This document shows positions 7,133 to 15,187 of a stretch of DNA of 19,752 nucleotides, piece by piece. A model generated the notes under the pieces. The model had not been told where the DNA came from. It saw only the letters and a list, made by a program, of their open reading frames with translations, and made no database searches. The stretch's first letter is position 1; each line of letters starts with the position of its first letter. Source of the DNA: an uncultured Veillonellaceae bacterium. GTDB taxonomy: Bacteria > Bacillota > Negativicutes > Veillonellales > Megasphaeraceae. Made by a program: the position numbers and the translations under genes. The stretch spans positions 1-19,752 of the forward strand of contig UREG01000027.1 in the NCBI GenBank assembly GCA_900546795.1. Direction: 5' to 3'.

Positions 7133-9114
7133 ATTGATTCTTCCTCCTTATGCAGCAGTTCTCTGGCCGACTGTATGACCATCTGCTTTGCTTCTTCCAT
7201 AGTTTTATCTCTCAGCTGCGCACCGGCAACCGTACGATGGCCGCCGCCGCCCATGGATTCCATGATCAGCTGTACATTGATATCTCCCTGCGACCGGGCG
7301 CTGACCCCAATGCCGCCGTCCGGCAAATGATACAGGGCAAATCCTGCCCGCACGCCTTCGATATTCACCAGCATATCGGCGATCTGCGCCGCAATGATCT
7401 GAGCGTTCGGCGTTTTTTCCCGGCACGTCGTGATCGTAAGCCCGCCTTCGAGCCGTTCCGTCCGCGCCATGATCTCCGACTTGATGCGGATCGTCTCAAA
7501 ATCAACGCTGAACAATTCCCGCACCAGCTGTACGTCCGCGCCCGACCGGCGAAGATAGGCCGCCGCGTCAAAGGTGCGCACCCCGGTTTGAATCGCAAAA
7601 TTTTTCGTATCCACGACGATGCCGGCATAAAGGCCCGTCGCTTCCAATTTATGCAGCTCCACTTTATCCGCATAATACTGGAGCAGCTCCGTTACCAGCT
7701 CGCAGGTGGACGAACTGGACGGTTCCAGATACACCAGCAGCGGCTGGGCAATAAACGACGAACTGCGGCGGTGATGATCGATCACCACGCGGCGGTGCGT
7801 CTTTTCCATGACCCCCGGTCCGGCAGCCATATCCGGCCGATGGAAATCGGCAAAAAATACGAGTGTCCGATCATCGGTCATTTCCCGCGCCTGTTCCGGC
7901 GTAATCAAGAGATCCTCAAACCCTTCCGTCTGCCGAATCCGTTCCTGCAGCTTCTGCGTTGCCGAACCGAATTCGCTGACCACCACATGCACTTCTTTGC
8001 CGTCGATTTTGGCCATGCGGGACAGCCCTACGGCAGCGCCCAGGCTGTCATAATCTTCCCGCTCATGCCCCATGATAATCACGCGGTCGCTGTCGTTGAT
8101 CAATTCCCGCAGCGCCTGCGCCACAACCCGGGCACGGACGCGGGTATTCTTTTCCATCGCCTGCGTCTTGCCGCCGTAAAACGTAACCTGATCGCCGTTA
8201 TACACCGCAACCTGATCGCCGCCGCGGCCCAGCGCCAAGTCGAGCCCTGCCCGCGCCTGTTCGGCCTGCACGTTGAAATTTTCCTGTTCCGTCGCCACCC
8301 CCATACTGATCGTAACCGGTATCCGGTTGACCGTATGGATCTGCCGCACTTTATCCAAGATCTCAAACTTATTCTGTTCCAGCCGCGCCAGCGCTTTTTT
8401 GCTGATGCAGGCGATATAATCTTCGTCGCTGTACGATTTGACAAACCCGTCCAGATTGCTGATCTCCTCGATCACGCAGTTGTTCACGTCAGCCCACAGC
8501 ATCGTGCGCTGCGCTTCCGTCAGCCCTTTCGATACCTCTTCCAAATTATCGATCTGGATATAGCAGAACACCGGCAGCGCCTCTTCGCAGGCCAGCTTGC
8601 GGTTCTCCGCTTCCGTGATATCGTCCAGATACAAGATGAGATAATTGCTCTCTGCTTCGCTGTCCGTCTGCAAATATTTGTACAGCACCCGATAATAGGA
8701 ATCTTCGATCTGCTCAAAAAAGTAGCCCGATTTCCCCCACATCTTATCCAGCCGCAAATTCGGCATGATCAGCTGGATACGCTGCGTATCGTCCAATTCG
8801 CCCACCCAGTCTTTAAATACGCTGTTGGACCAGCACAAATGCGATTTATTATCGATGATCGCAATGCCGGTAGGCATATTTTGCAGCGCGTAAATAGACG
8901 CCTGATCGATGCTGTGCGAAATACTGTCCAAATACTTGCTCAGTTCTTTATTCTGCTCCACCACATCTTTTCTCGTCACGGCATACACGCCGATAATCAC
9001 GATGGCGCACAGAAACGACAAAATCCAGTTATGATAGGCAATCACCGCCAGCAGGCAAATGATACAGTACATCATCGGCTTTTCATTGTATCCAAACCAC
9101 ATGCTTTTAAACAT
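7129..9114 (-). CDS. gdpP: Cyclic-di-AMP phosphodiesterase GdpP (YybT), DHH/DHHA1 family
   Basis: This membrane-bound enzyme hydrolyses the second messenger c-di-AMP, which controls potassium, turgor and cell-wall balance. Numbering from the GTG at 9126: two membrane helices (about 19-50), a PAS-like sensor (about 75-175), a degenerate GGDEF domain (about 185-315; S-D-E-D-Y replaces GGDEF), and a DHH phosphodiesterase with H354-x3-D358-x-D360, D427, the D-H-H triad 450-452 and D506, all the expected metal ligands. The DHHA1 domain ends in G-G-G-G-H (626-630). Length (661-665 residues) is normal. Two starts are possible: ATG at 9114, with AGGTGG eight bases upstream (chosen), or GTG at 9126, abutting the yybS stop codon. 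It is the second gene of the cluster and overlaps rplI by four bases. Confidence 0.95.
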   Translation of the reverse strand: MFKSMWFGYNEKPMMYCIICLLAVIAYHNWILSFLCAIVIIGVYAVTRKDVVEQNKELSKYLDSISHSIDQASIYALQNMPTGIAIIDNKSHLCWSNSVFKDWVGELDDTQRIQLIMPNLRLDKMWGKSGYFFEQIEDSYYRVLYKYLQTDSEAESNYLILYLDDITEAENRKLACEEALPVFCYIQIDNLEEVSKGLTEAQRTMLWADVNNCVIEEISNLDGFVKSYSDEDYIACISKKALARLEQNKFEILDKVRQIHTVNRIPVTISMGVATEQENFNVQAEQARAGLDLALGRGGDQVAVYNGDQVTFYGGKTQAMEKNTRVRARVVAQALRELINDSDRVIIMGHEREDYDSLGAAVGLSRMAKIDGKEVHVVVSEFGSATQKLQERIRQTEGFEDLLITPEQAREMTDDRTLVFFADFHRPDMAAGPGVMEKTHRRVVIDHHRRSSSFIAQPLLVYLEPSSSSTCELVTELLQYYADKVELHKLEATGLYAGIVVDTKNFAIQTGVRTFDAAAYLRRSGADVQLVRELFSVDFETIRIKSEIMARTERLEGGLTITTCREKTPNAQIIAAQIADMLVNIEGVRAGFALYHLPDGGIGVSARSQGDINVQLIMESMGGGGHRTVAGAQLRDKTMEEAKQMVIQSARELLHKEEESI

Positions 9115-9126
9115 AGTCCTTGCCAC

Positions 9127-10077
9127 CTACTTTCCCTGCTGCCGTTTCCGGTACTGAAACAGCATATCGAACATGCCGACTACCAAGGTGAAAAAATAGA
9201 ATTCAAAAAACAAGAGCAGTACGAGAAGCACCTGAAATACCGGGCGCATCGTCATCTTCCGGCTCAGCCAAAACAAGATGCAGGCAATGCCCTGCACCAC
9301 GATCGCAAACGTCGCCAGCTGCTCCAGATTCAGCCCCACAACCATCAGCGCGTCAATCTCCCGCGTCGTACCCCAGTATTTTGCCACCATCGCCAGAATA
9401 TATACATATACCATCGCCCGGGGAAGCTGCCATTCCCGCATCGGCAGAAACGGCGGAATCGAAAGGCCGATCCGCGTCATCACCAGCTGGGCTGCCCGGA
9501 TTTCCCCATACGCGACGATCGAGCCTGCCAGGCACATGGCCAGAGGAATCAGCGTCGGCAATACCTTGATCAGCTGCTGGATCTGGTTTTCCGCTTCCAA
9601 AAGCTCCACATCGGACATCCCGGACGCCCGGTACTGCGCCATCAAAAGCTCCGGCAGCTGCGCCGTCTGTTCCGACAGCATCGCGCCCATATCCACGCCG
9701 GACACCACCTGCAGCACCGCCATCTCGAGAATAAAGGAAACGAGTATGGTCACCGTCACCGCGCTGAGCAGTTTAAACGAATGCCACCGATGCCGGAATC
9801 CCATTCCCAGGCACAGGCCGACCGCGCCAAACGTGCACAGCAGCGATACCGCCGCGCCGACATTGATAAATATTCCCATCAAAACGCTGGAAACCACGCC
9901 GGTCAGTATCGTATAGCGCAGCCCGTACTGCACGTATACGACCGCCATCGGAATCGGCATGATAAAAAAGGCCAAAGCCGAAAAAAACGGGATATAATAG
10001 CTCATCAGCGCCAGCACCAGCATGACTGCCGCCAGATAGGCCGCCAGCACCATGGGCTTTGTTTGTCTGTTTGTCAT
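9127..10077 (-). CDS. YybS-like DUF2232 integral membrane protein
   Basis: This 316-residue, strongly hydrophobic protein has about eight predicted membrane helices: a block at about residues 10-125, a polar amphipathic loop at about 125-170 (containing D-V-E-L-L-E-A-E-N-Q-I-Q-Q-L), and further helices to about 305. It ends in a basic tail, Y-R-K-R-Q-Q-G-K. I assign it to the YybS/DUF2232 family from its topology, its size and its position directly before gdpP and rplI, as in B. subtilis and many Firmicutes. The molecular function of the family is unsettled; an ECF transporter S-component-like role has been suggested. The ATG has AAGGAAG about eight bases upstream. It is the first gene of the operon, 12 bases from gdpP (or directly adjacent if the GTG start is used). 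Confidence 0.85.
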   Translation of the reverse strand: MTNRQTKPMVLAAYLAAVMLVLALMSYYIPFFSALAFFIMPIPMAVVYVQYGLRYTILTGVVSSVLMGIFINVGAAVSLLCTFGAVGLCLGMGFRHRWHSFKLLSAVTVTILVSFILEMAVLQVVSGVDMGAMLSEQTAQLPELLMAQYRASGMSDVELLEAENQIQQLIKVLPTLIPLAMCLAGSIVAYGEIRAAQLVMTRIGLSIPPFLPMREWQLPRAMVYVYILAMVAKYWGTTREIDALMVVGLNLEQLATFAIVVQGIACILFWLSRKMTMRPVFQVLLVLLLFFEFYFFTLVVGMFDMLFQYRKRQQGK

Positions 10078-10109
10078 TTTTTTGTCTTCCTTCTTATAGG
10101 GTAAGCTAA

Positions 10110-10133
10110 CAGCCGAGGCATACGCCTCGGCTG
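10110..10133 (-). promoter_or_regulatory. Perfect 10-bp hairpin in the leader of the yybS-gdpP operon
   Basis: CAGCCGAGGC (10110-10119) pairs perfectly with GCCTCGGCTG (10124-10133) around a four-base loop. It lies downstream of the putative TATACT box and upstream of the yybS-like ribosome site, so it would form at the very 5' end of the operon mRNA. No clear T run follows on either side (the minus strand continues TTAGCTTACC), so it is a poor classical terminator. It could end rnj transcripts weakly, stabilise the 5' end or act as an attenuator. Confidence 0.55.
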
Positions 10134-10146
10134 CTTGCGCTCTATC

Positions 10147-10175
10147 AGTATACTATATTTTTCCCTAACTTGCCA
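10147..10175 (-). promoter_or_regulatory. Putative promoter of the yybS-gdpP-rplI-lonC-dnaB operon
   Basis: On the minus strand TATACT (10152-10147; 5 of 6 to consensus) is preceded after 17 bases by TGGCAA (10175-10170; weak -35). It lies in the 105-base gap between the rnj stop codon and the yybS-like ATG. Read-through from rnj is also possible. Confidence 0.5.
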
Positions 10176-10182
10176 CAATTCC

Positions 10183-11841
10183 TTATACTTCCATGATGAT
10201 AGGCAGTATCATTGGACGGCGCCGCGTCTTTTCATATAAATACCGGCCCAGCACATCGCGGATCTGATTCTTGATCGTGGACCAATCCTTCGTCTGTTCC
10301 GCTTCGCATTTCGCCAGCACTTCTTCTACCCGCACATGCGCTTCCTTCATCAATTCTTCCGAATTGCGCACATAGACGAATCCGCGGGAAACCAGATCCG
10401 GCCCGGAAACCACGCGGTTATCTTCTCCGCTCAGCGCCAGCACGACGATCATCACGCCTTCTTTAGCCAGCTGCTGCCGATCCCGAATCACGATATTGCC
10501 CACATCGCCGACGCCCAGTCCATCTACGAATACCCGGCCCGAGTTGACCCGGCCCGCTTTGCGTCCGCTGCGGTTGGTAAACTCAAAAATCTGTCCGTTA
10601 TCGCCGATCAGTATCCGATCCTTGCGCACGCCCATGGCTTCCGCCAATTCGCCGTGCGTCTTCTGCATCCGGTATTCCCCATGTACAGGAATAAAGAATT
10701 TCGGCCGGATCAGATTCAGCATGATCTTCAGTTCTTCCTGGCTCGCATGGCCGGATACGTGAATCTTTTCCGTTTTGCCATGCACCACGTGCGCTCCCAG
10801 ACGCAGGAGATTATCCACCGTCCGGCCCACGCTCGTTTCATTGCCGGGGATCGGCGTTGCCGAAATGATCACCGTATCGCCGGGCATGATGCTTACGCTG
10901 CGGTGATTATTGGACGCCATGCGGGACAGCCCTGCCATCGGTTCTCCCTGGCTGCCGGTCGTTAAAATAAGCAGCTGGTCGTCCGGATACCGGCTCAGTT
11001 CGTCCGATTCGATCAGCGTGCCGTCCGGAATCGATAAATACCCCAGCTCGCTGGCAATCTCCACATTGTTGATCATGCTCCGCCCCAGTACACAGACTTT
11101 CCGCTTGAACTGCACCGCCACATTGATCGCCTGCTGGATACGGGAAATATTGGAAGCAAACGTTGCCAATATAATCCGTCCCTGCGCATTCTGAAACGCT
11201 TTTTTCAGCGCCGGCCCTACGGAAGATTCCGAATCCGTATATCCCGGCCGTTCCGCATTGGTGCTGTCCGACAAGAGAACCAGCACGCCCCGTTTGCCCA
11301 GTTCCGCAAATTTATGCAGATCCATGACCTTGCCGTCTATCGGCGACTGATCGATCTTAAAGTCGCCCGTATGCACCACCGTACCTACCGGCGTACGGAA
11401 ATAAATCGCGCTCGAATCCGGGATCGAATGGTTCGTATGGATAAATCCGACCCGCATCGCGCCGATCTGCACTTCATCGCCGCTTTTCACTTCATTCAGC
11501 ACATATTTGCCGATTTTATTTTCTTCCAATTTGCCTTTGATCAATCCGCAAACCAGTTTCGTCGCGTATACCGGCACATTGACTTCTTTGAGCAGATACG
11601 CCAGCGCGCCAATATGGTCTTCGTGGCCGTGCGTGATCACTACGGCTTTTACTTTATCCCGGTTTTCTATCAAATAACTCATATCCGGTATCACCAGATC
11701 AATACCAAACATATCGTCTTCCGGGAACGCCAAACCGGCATCCAGCACCACGATATCGTCTCCATATTGGAATACCGTCATATTTTTGCCGACTTCCCCC
11801 AACCCTCCCAAGGGTATGATTTGTAATTTTTCTTTTGCCAA
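10183..11841 (-). CDS. rnj: Ribonuclease J
   Basis: This is a 552-residue metallo-beta-lactamase/beta-CASP nuclease, a cytoplasmic 5'-3' exonuclease and endonuclease in RNA decay and rRNA maturation. Motifs: H-G-H-E-D-H at residues 71-76 (two-zinc site), H-T-N-H-S-I-P-D-S at 135-143, H-T-G-D-F-K-I-D at 157-164, T-G-S-Q-G-E-P at 295-301, H-V-S-G-H-A-S at 361-367 and P-V-H-G-E-Y-R at 385-391. A C-terminal domain runs from about 455. The frame continues upstream to 12102, but I chose the TTG at 11841. It has a perfect AAGGAGG nine bases before it, gives M-A-K-E-K-L-Q-I-I-P-L-G-G, and matches the usual length. The longer version would cover the promoter and adds an unconserved basic tail. Whether this is RNase J1 or J2 cannot be told; all catalytic residues are present. 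Confidence 0.95.
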   Translation of the reverse strand: MAKEKLQIIPLGGLGEVGKNMTVFQYGDDIVVLDAGLAFPEDDMFGIDLVIPDMSYLIENRDKVKAVVITHGHEDHIGALAYLLKEVNVPVYATKLVCGLIKGKLEENKIGKYVLNEVKSGDEVQIGAMRVGFIHTNHSIPDSSAIYFRTPVGTVVHTGDFKIDQSPIDGKVMDLHKFAELGKRGVLVLLSDSTNAERPGYTDSESSVGPALKKAFQNAQGRIILATFASNISRIQQAINVAVQFKRKVCVLGRSMINNVEIASELGYLSIPDGTLIESDELSRYPDDQLLILTTGSQGEPMAGLSRMASNNHRSVSIMPGDTVIISATPIPGNETSVGRTVDNLLRLGAHVVHGKTEKIHVSGHASQEELKIMLNLIRPKFFIPVHGEYRMQKTHGELAEAMGVRKDRILIGDNGQIFEFTNRSGRKAGRVNSGRVFVDGLGVGDVGNIVIRDRQQLAKEGVMIVVLALSGEDNRVVSGPDLVSRGFVYVRNSEELMKEAHVRVEEVLAKCEAEQTKDWSTIKNQIRDVLGRYLYEKTRRRPMILPIIMEV

Positions 11842-11850
11842 AATATATAT

Positions 11851-11857
11851 CCTCCTT
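11851..11857 (-). promoter_or_regulatory. Ribosome binding site that fixes the TTG start of RNase J
   Basis: AAGGAGG on the minus strand lies nine bases before the TTG codon at 11841-11839. No ATG or GTG lies at usable distance, so the gene must begin with TTG. Confidence 0.85.
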
Positions 11858-11929
11858 AGTCTGTAGATTTTTTCGCTCTGTTTTGTCGTTGGTCTTTCAC
11901 TTGCAAGCCGTTCATCTACACTTATGTTA

Positions 11930-11957
11930 AGTATACCAGAAAAAATGGGGTTTCGCA
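11930..11957 (-). promoter_or_regulatory. Promoter of the RNase J gene
   Basis: On the minus strand an extended -10 element, TGG directly before TATACT (11935-11930), is preceded after 16 bases by TTGCGA (4 of 6 to consensus). The leader to the TTG start would be about 80 bases. A small inverted repeat (ACTTA, 3 bases, TAAGT) overlaps the -10 end. Confidence 0.6.
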
Positions 11958-11961
11958 AAAA

Positions 11962-12160
11962 GTGATATCTGTCCATATGAATTTTTCCAATAGAAAATAT
12001 TTTTTCATTTCCGTATTTTTTCCTTATATATCCTATATACTCTGCCGCCAATTTCCGCCTGCCGTCTCCCGGGACATCGCGCCGCCGTTTTCTGCCCTGC
12101 ACCGCTTGCAGTCCCTCTTTTCGCCGCCTTCCTGCGTTCCTGCTTTAAGACAAGCTCCCA
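11962..12160 (-). other. Non-coding interval between the autotransporter terminator and the rnj promoter
   Basis: Together with the rnj leader and promoter on one side and the autotransporter terminator on the other, this fills the 400-base gap 11842-12241. Frames across it give only arginine-rich, unconserved peptides. The part near 11990-12040 is A/T rich and the part near 12050-12130 is G/C rich. I see no gene, tRNA, repeat or recognised RNA element here. Confidence 0.5.
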
Positions 12161-12166
12161 GCAAGG

Positions 12167-12210
12167 AAAAAACAGCACCGCCCTCTTGCGAAAGCGGTGC
12201 TGTCTCTTTT
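12167..12210 (-). terminator. Terminator of the autotransporter gene, bidirectional in form
   Basis: A perfect 10-bp stem (ACAGCACCGC at 12172-12181 with GCGGTGCTGT at 12194-12203) has a 12-base loop. On the minus strand it is followed by six T (positions 12172-12167). On the plus strand it is followed by CTC and six T. It lies about 40 bases after the autotransporter stop codon. Confidence 0.9.
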
Positions 12211-12241
12211 TTGTATTCTGTTATCTGCTCTATCCAGTTAC

Positions 12242-13039
12242 TTAAAACGCATAGCCTACCTGCACGCTGGCGCTGCCGCCTTCCCGCTCTCCCAGGTAGC
12301 CTTTGACGTTCAGCGATACGCTCCATGGGCTTTCCTGCGGCCGGTACTGCAGTCCCAGTTCCGTCAGGAAGGTGCTTCCCTGCAGACTTGCTTCCGGCAT
12401 CCGCCAAGCATTGGCCGTCATGTCTGCATCGCCGCTGAATTCATATTCCCACGCCAAGCCGCCGTACCAGCTCCACGTTTCGTTTTTCTGTTCTGTCAGG
12501 CGCGCTCCCAGACGCAGGCGGTCGCTGTGGATGCTGTCAAAGTCCAAGGTGTCGTTTGCCACCGTCACGCGGTCCCCTTCCGTATAGGTATGGAAGTACG
12601 CTCCGTAGAGATCCAAGGCCCGCGTATCGGACAGTTGTTTCGTCTTGCCGATTCCGACATGGAAGCCGTAGTAATCGCTGTCCGAGCTGTAGCCGTAGCT
12701 CTTTCCGGCTCCGTCCCGAAAGGCATCGCTCATGCTGCTCTTTAATACCCCGCCGCGAAGGGTCGCTTCTCCATGCCAGCCGTCTTCTCGTTCATACCGC
12801 ACGGCCAAGCCGCCGCCGGTATAGTTGAGGCTGCCGTCTCCGCGGAAGGTTTCGCCTTCAAATTGGTTGTAGGTGCGGTAGTTTGCCGTACCGTTTTCAT
12901 AGAACGCCCCGTAAGTGAGCCAGCCAGCCCCCATTTCTTTCGTCTGGTTGACGCCGGCCAGCATATTCCAGCCGTTTACTTTCAGGTCGTCGTTTACCGC
13001 GTATTTGCTGTATGTTCCCGATACAGCGCCGAAGGTATC
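12242..13039 (-). other. Autotransporter beta-barrel (translocator) domain
   Basis: These are the last 265 codons before the TAA. They contain repeated amphipathic strands such as G-W-L-T-Y-G-A-F-Y, G-G-L-A-V-R-Y-E, A-L-D-L-Y-G-A-Y-F-H and R-L-R-L-G-A-R-L, and end with phenylalanine. The size fits a 12-strand barrel with its plug helix. Its G+C and non-repetitive character differ from the passenger region. Confidence 0.85.
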
Positions 13040-15187
13040 CGTACCTTCCACATTGTTAGCGTTCGCCGTCAAGGCTTCTGCCGCCAAATCGCCGCCCTGG
13101 TTCAGGAACGCCGCGCCTACCGCCCGGCTGTCTGCCGCCAGCTGGATTTGGCTATTTGCTTTGATTTCCGTCAGTTCGTACCGTATGTTTCCGTTTTCAT
13201 CGACACTCAGTACGCCTTCTCCGACTGCGGCGATGCCTGCCGTAAATCCTTTATCGGAAACAGAGTCTGCCGTCAGTCCCAGGTTGACGCCGTTTGCCGC
13301 CGTGAGAATAGTCATGGAGTCGCCTTTTTCCAGTGCTGCCCCGCCCGCAAAGGACATGGTTCCCAGTTCCAGTGTCGTATTTGCCAGATCATTTTCTTCG
13401 GCATGGGTGATCGTCAGGATTGTTCCGCCCGTATTCCATGTCTGGTTGAGAATGGAGAGGGTATCGAAATCGCTGATCCGTTCCACGCTTCCCGTCCAGC
13501 CGTCCAGCACCAGCGCATTGCCGCTGGACCGAACCGATGCCGCCGCAATGCCTGCGGATGCCTCTGCGTCTTCACTGCCGGAGTAGCCGCCGATCAGGTG
13601 TGCAGCAGATACGTCCGCCCCTTCTTTCAGGGTAATCGTGTTGTTGCTTGCGGTGCCTTCTTCACTGAATCCGCCGTAGAGATAGCCGCTGACCGTTCCG
13701 GTGACCAGAACGCTGCCGCCGTCCGCATTTGCGGTATCCGCTCCATACGCACCGGCAGTGATGTTGGCTTTCGTCGTAAAGTCTTCGCCAATGACCAGTT
13801 CTCCCGTGCCATACGTCTTGCCGCCTTCTGTATAGACGCCGGCAAGCAGGGATTTGGCTACCTGGATGGTAATACCGTCCGCAGTTGTCTGCGGCGCTTC
13901 AAAGGTATGCACGCGGACGCCGTTATCGGTTTCGGCAATGTTTTTCGTTTCCAGACTGCTCACGTCCAGGCCGTTTGCCGCAATGCCGCTTACGATGGTC
14001 AGCGTATCGCCGTTTGCTTTATCCAAATCATCGGCAAACTGCAGCTTACCTTCAAAGGAAATCGTCGTGCCGGTAAAGTCACTGTCCGATCCGCTCACTA
14101 CCAGACCGCCGTCGTTGCCGATGGTCAAGTCCTTAATGGTGATCGTATCAAAGTTTTTGATACCGCCCACTTTGCCGCCCCAGCCGTCAAAGGTCAGCGT
14201 GTTGCCAGTTCCTACTGCACTGTCATTTCGTCCCATGAGAACCGCATTTTCGATATTTGCCGTTCCGCTGATGGTCACCGTATTGTTAGAAGCCTGTCCG
14301 TTTTCGGAATGTCCGCCATAGACATCACCCGTTACCGTACCGCCGCTGATGACTACCTTATTATTCTCTGCACCAGTGCCGCCATAGCCGCCATAGACAT
14401 TGCCGGTTATCGTACCACCGGTTATTTCTACAATGTTAGTATCTGCAATTCCAGATGCGCTATACGCACCATACAGGTTTACGGAATTTTTTGCACTTCC
14501 TAAGTCTGCTCCCTGAATGGTAAGTTTTCCATTGGATACCGTCTCTCCTGCGTGCAGATTATAGATCCCGGCAATCTTCGATGCATTTACCGAATTAGTT
14601 ACCGTCAGTTCCGTTGTAGTTCCCGCGGAGTTGCCATCGCTGTCGATATAGGTGCCGGCTAAGATGGAATCTTTCACTGTTACCGATAGGCTGTCTTTGG
14701 CTGCCGTCGCATCGCCAAAGGTATGAACGCGGACGCCGTTGTCTGTTTTCACCACGCTGTCCGTTAAGTTAGCGGCAAAGGATTTTCCTGCATCCATCAG
14801 ACTTTGATTCGACGTGCCTTTGATGATGTCGATCGTATCGCCCGCTGCTTTATCCAAGTTGTCCGACAAGGTAATGCTGCCGCTAAAGTCAGTCAGTGTG
14901 CTCAAATCCGAATCCGCACTATTAACAATAACCAGACCGCCGTCATTGCCTACGACCAGGTTATTGACCGTAATAGCATCAAAGTTTTTGATGCTGCCCA
15001 CTTTGCCGCCCCAGTTATCGAACACCAACGTGTTGCCGCTTCCTATTGTGTTGTTATTTGATCCCCACAGCGATGCCTGGCTCACATCGGCATCTCCGCT
15101 GATAGTTACCTTATTATTGTTTATCGATCCAAGTTCACTATATCCGCCATACACCGCATCGGTTACCGTACCACCGCTGATGATCAC
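12242..15187 (-). CDS. Autotransporter adhesin, C-terminal fragment (passenger modules plus outer-membrane beta-barrel), downstream of a frameshift
   Basis: This 981-codon open frame begins at a chance GTG inside a repeat, with no ribosome site and no signal peptide, so it is the 3' part of the gene that starts at 17748. It continues the passenger: the end of module B, all of modules C and D with their Y-G-G-Y/H/F repeats, W-G-G-K-V...N-F-D-x-I caps and D-N-G-V-R-V-H-T-F module ends. An alpha-helical-looking linker at about residues 675-715 follows. The last 265 residues (from D-T-F-G-A-V-S-G) are a type V autotransporter beta-barrel, rich in alternating aromatic strands and ending V-Q-V-G-Y-A-F, the C-terminal aromatic outer-membrane signal. 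Restoring one base near 15235 would give one 1835-residue protein. As written, this half should not be secreted. The binding target is unknown. Confidence 0.85.
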   Translation of the reverse strand: MIISGGTVTDAVYGGYSELGSINNNKVTISGDADVSQASLWGSNNNTIGSGNTLVFDNWGGKVGSIKNFDAITVNNLVVGNDGGLVIVNSADSDLSTLTDFSGSITLSDNLDKAAGDTIDIIKGTSNQSLMDAGKSFAANLTDSVVKTDNGVRVHTFGDATAAKDSLSVTVKDSILAGTYIDSDGNSAGTTTELTVTNSVNASKIAGIYNLHAGETVSNGKLTIQGADLGSAKNSVNLYGAYSASGIADTNIVEITGGTITGNVYGGYGGTGAENNKVVISGGTVTGDVYGGHSENGQASNNTVTISGTANIENAVLMGRNDSAVGTGNTLTFDGWGGKVGGIKNFDTITIKDLTIGNDGGLVVSGSDSDFTGTTISFEGKLQFADDLDKANGDTLTIVSGIAANGLDVSSLETKNIAETDNGVRVHTFEAPQTTADGITIQVAKSLLAGVYTEGGKTYGTGELVIGEDFTTKANITAGAYGADTANADGGSVLVTGTVSGYLYGGFSEEGTASNNTITLKEGADVSAAHLIGGYSGSEDAEASAGIAAASVRSSGNALVLDGWTGSVERISDFDTLSILNQTWNTGGTILTITHAEENDLANTTLELGTMSFAGGAALEKGDSMTILTAANGVNLGLTADSVSDKGFTAGIAAVGEGVLSVDENGNIRYELTEIKANSQIQLAADSRAVGAAFLNQGGDLAAEALTANANNVEGTDTFGAVSGTYSKYAVNDDLKVNGWNMLAGVNQTKEMGAGWLTYGAFYENGTANYRTYNQFEGETFRGDGSLNYTGGGLAVRYEREDGWHGEATLRGGVLKSSMSDAFRDGAGKSYGYSSDSDYYGFHVGIGKTKQLSDTRALDLYGAYFHTYTEGDRVTVANDTLDFDSIHSDRLRLGARLTEQKNETWSWYGGLAWEYEFSGDADMTANAWRMPEASLQGSTFLTELGLQYRPQESPWSVSLNVKGYLGEREGGSASVQVGYAF
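14250..14480 (-). repeat. Y-G-G-Y repeat array in module C
   Basis: About four units of roughly 25-27 residues of the form N-N-x-V-x-I-S-G-G-T-V-T-G-x-V-Y-G-G-Y/H run from L-Y-G-A-Y-S to the array end (V-L-M-G-R-N). They are consistent with successive turns of a beta-solenoid. Confidence 0.65.
15053..15103 (-). repeat. 51-base segment identical to 16183-16233 (copy in module B)
   Basis: The two copies read identically for 51 bases (plus strand starts GTTATTTGATCC and ends CATCTCCGCTGAT). They encode the array-closing stretch I-S-G-D-A-D-V-S-Q-A-S-L-W-G-S-N-N. Flanking sequence differs on both sides, which suggests recombination or gene conversion between modules. Confidence 0.85.

Noticed and set aside
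7150..10104. 984-codon open frame on the plus strand
   Set aside because: It lies exactly opposite gdpP and the yybS-like gene. Its protein is rich in His, Arg and Gln with no domain pattern, as expected from the antisense of G+C-rich coding DNA; no ribosome site.
11922..12008. 28-residue minus-strand peptide frame (M-K-K-Y-F-L-L-E-K-F...) upstream of rnj
   Set aside because: No convincing ribosome site, overlaps the rnj promoter and its A/T-rich approach; likely chance.
11842..12102. N-terminal extension of RNase J
   Set aside because: Covers the promoter and ribosome site, is not like RNase J N-termini, and would give an overlong protein.
12033..12407. 124-codon minus-strand frame across the autotransporter end and terminator
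   Set aside because: Runs through a strong hairpin terminator and overlaps the barrel coding sequence in another frame; no family resemblance.
12773..14503. 576-codon plus-strand frame opposite the autotransporter
   Set aside because: Antisense of a repetitive gene; the apparent repeats mirror the passenger repeats, and there is no start signal or recognisable domain.
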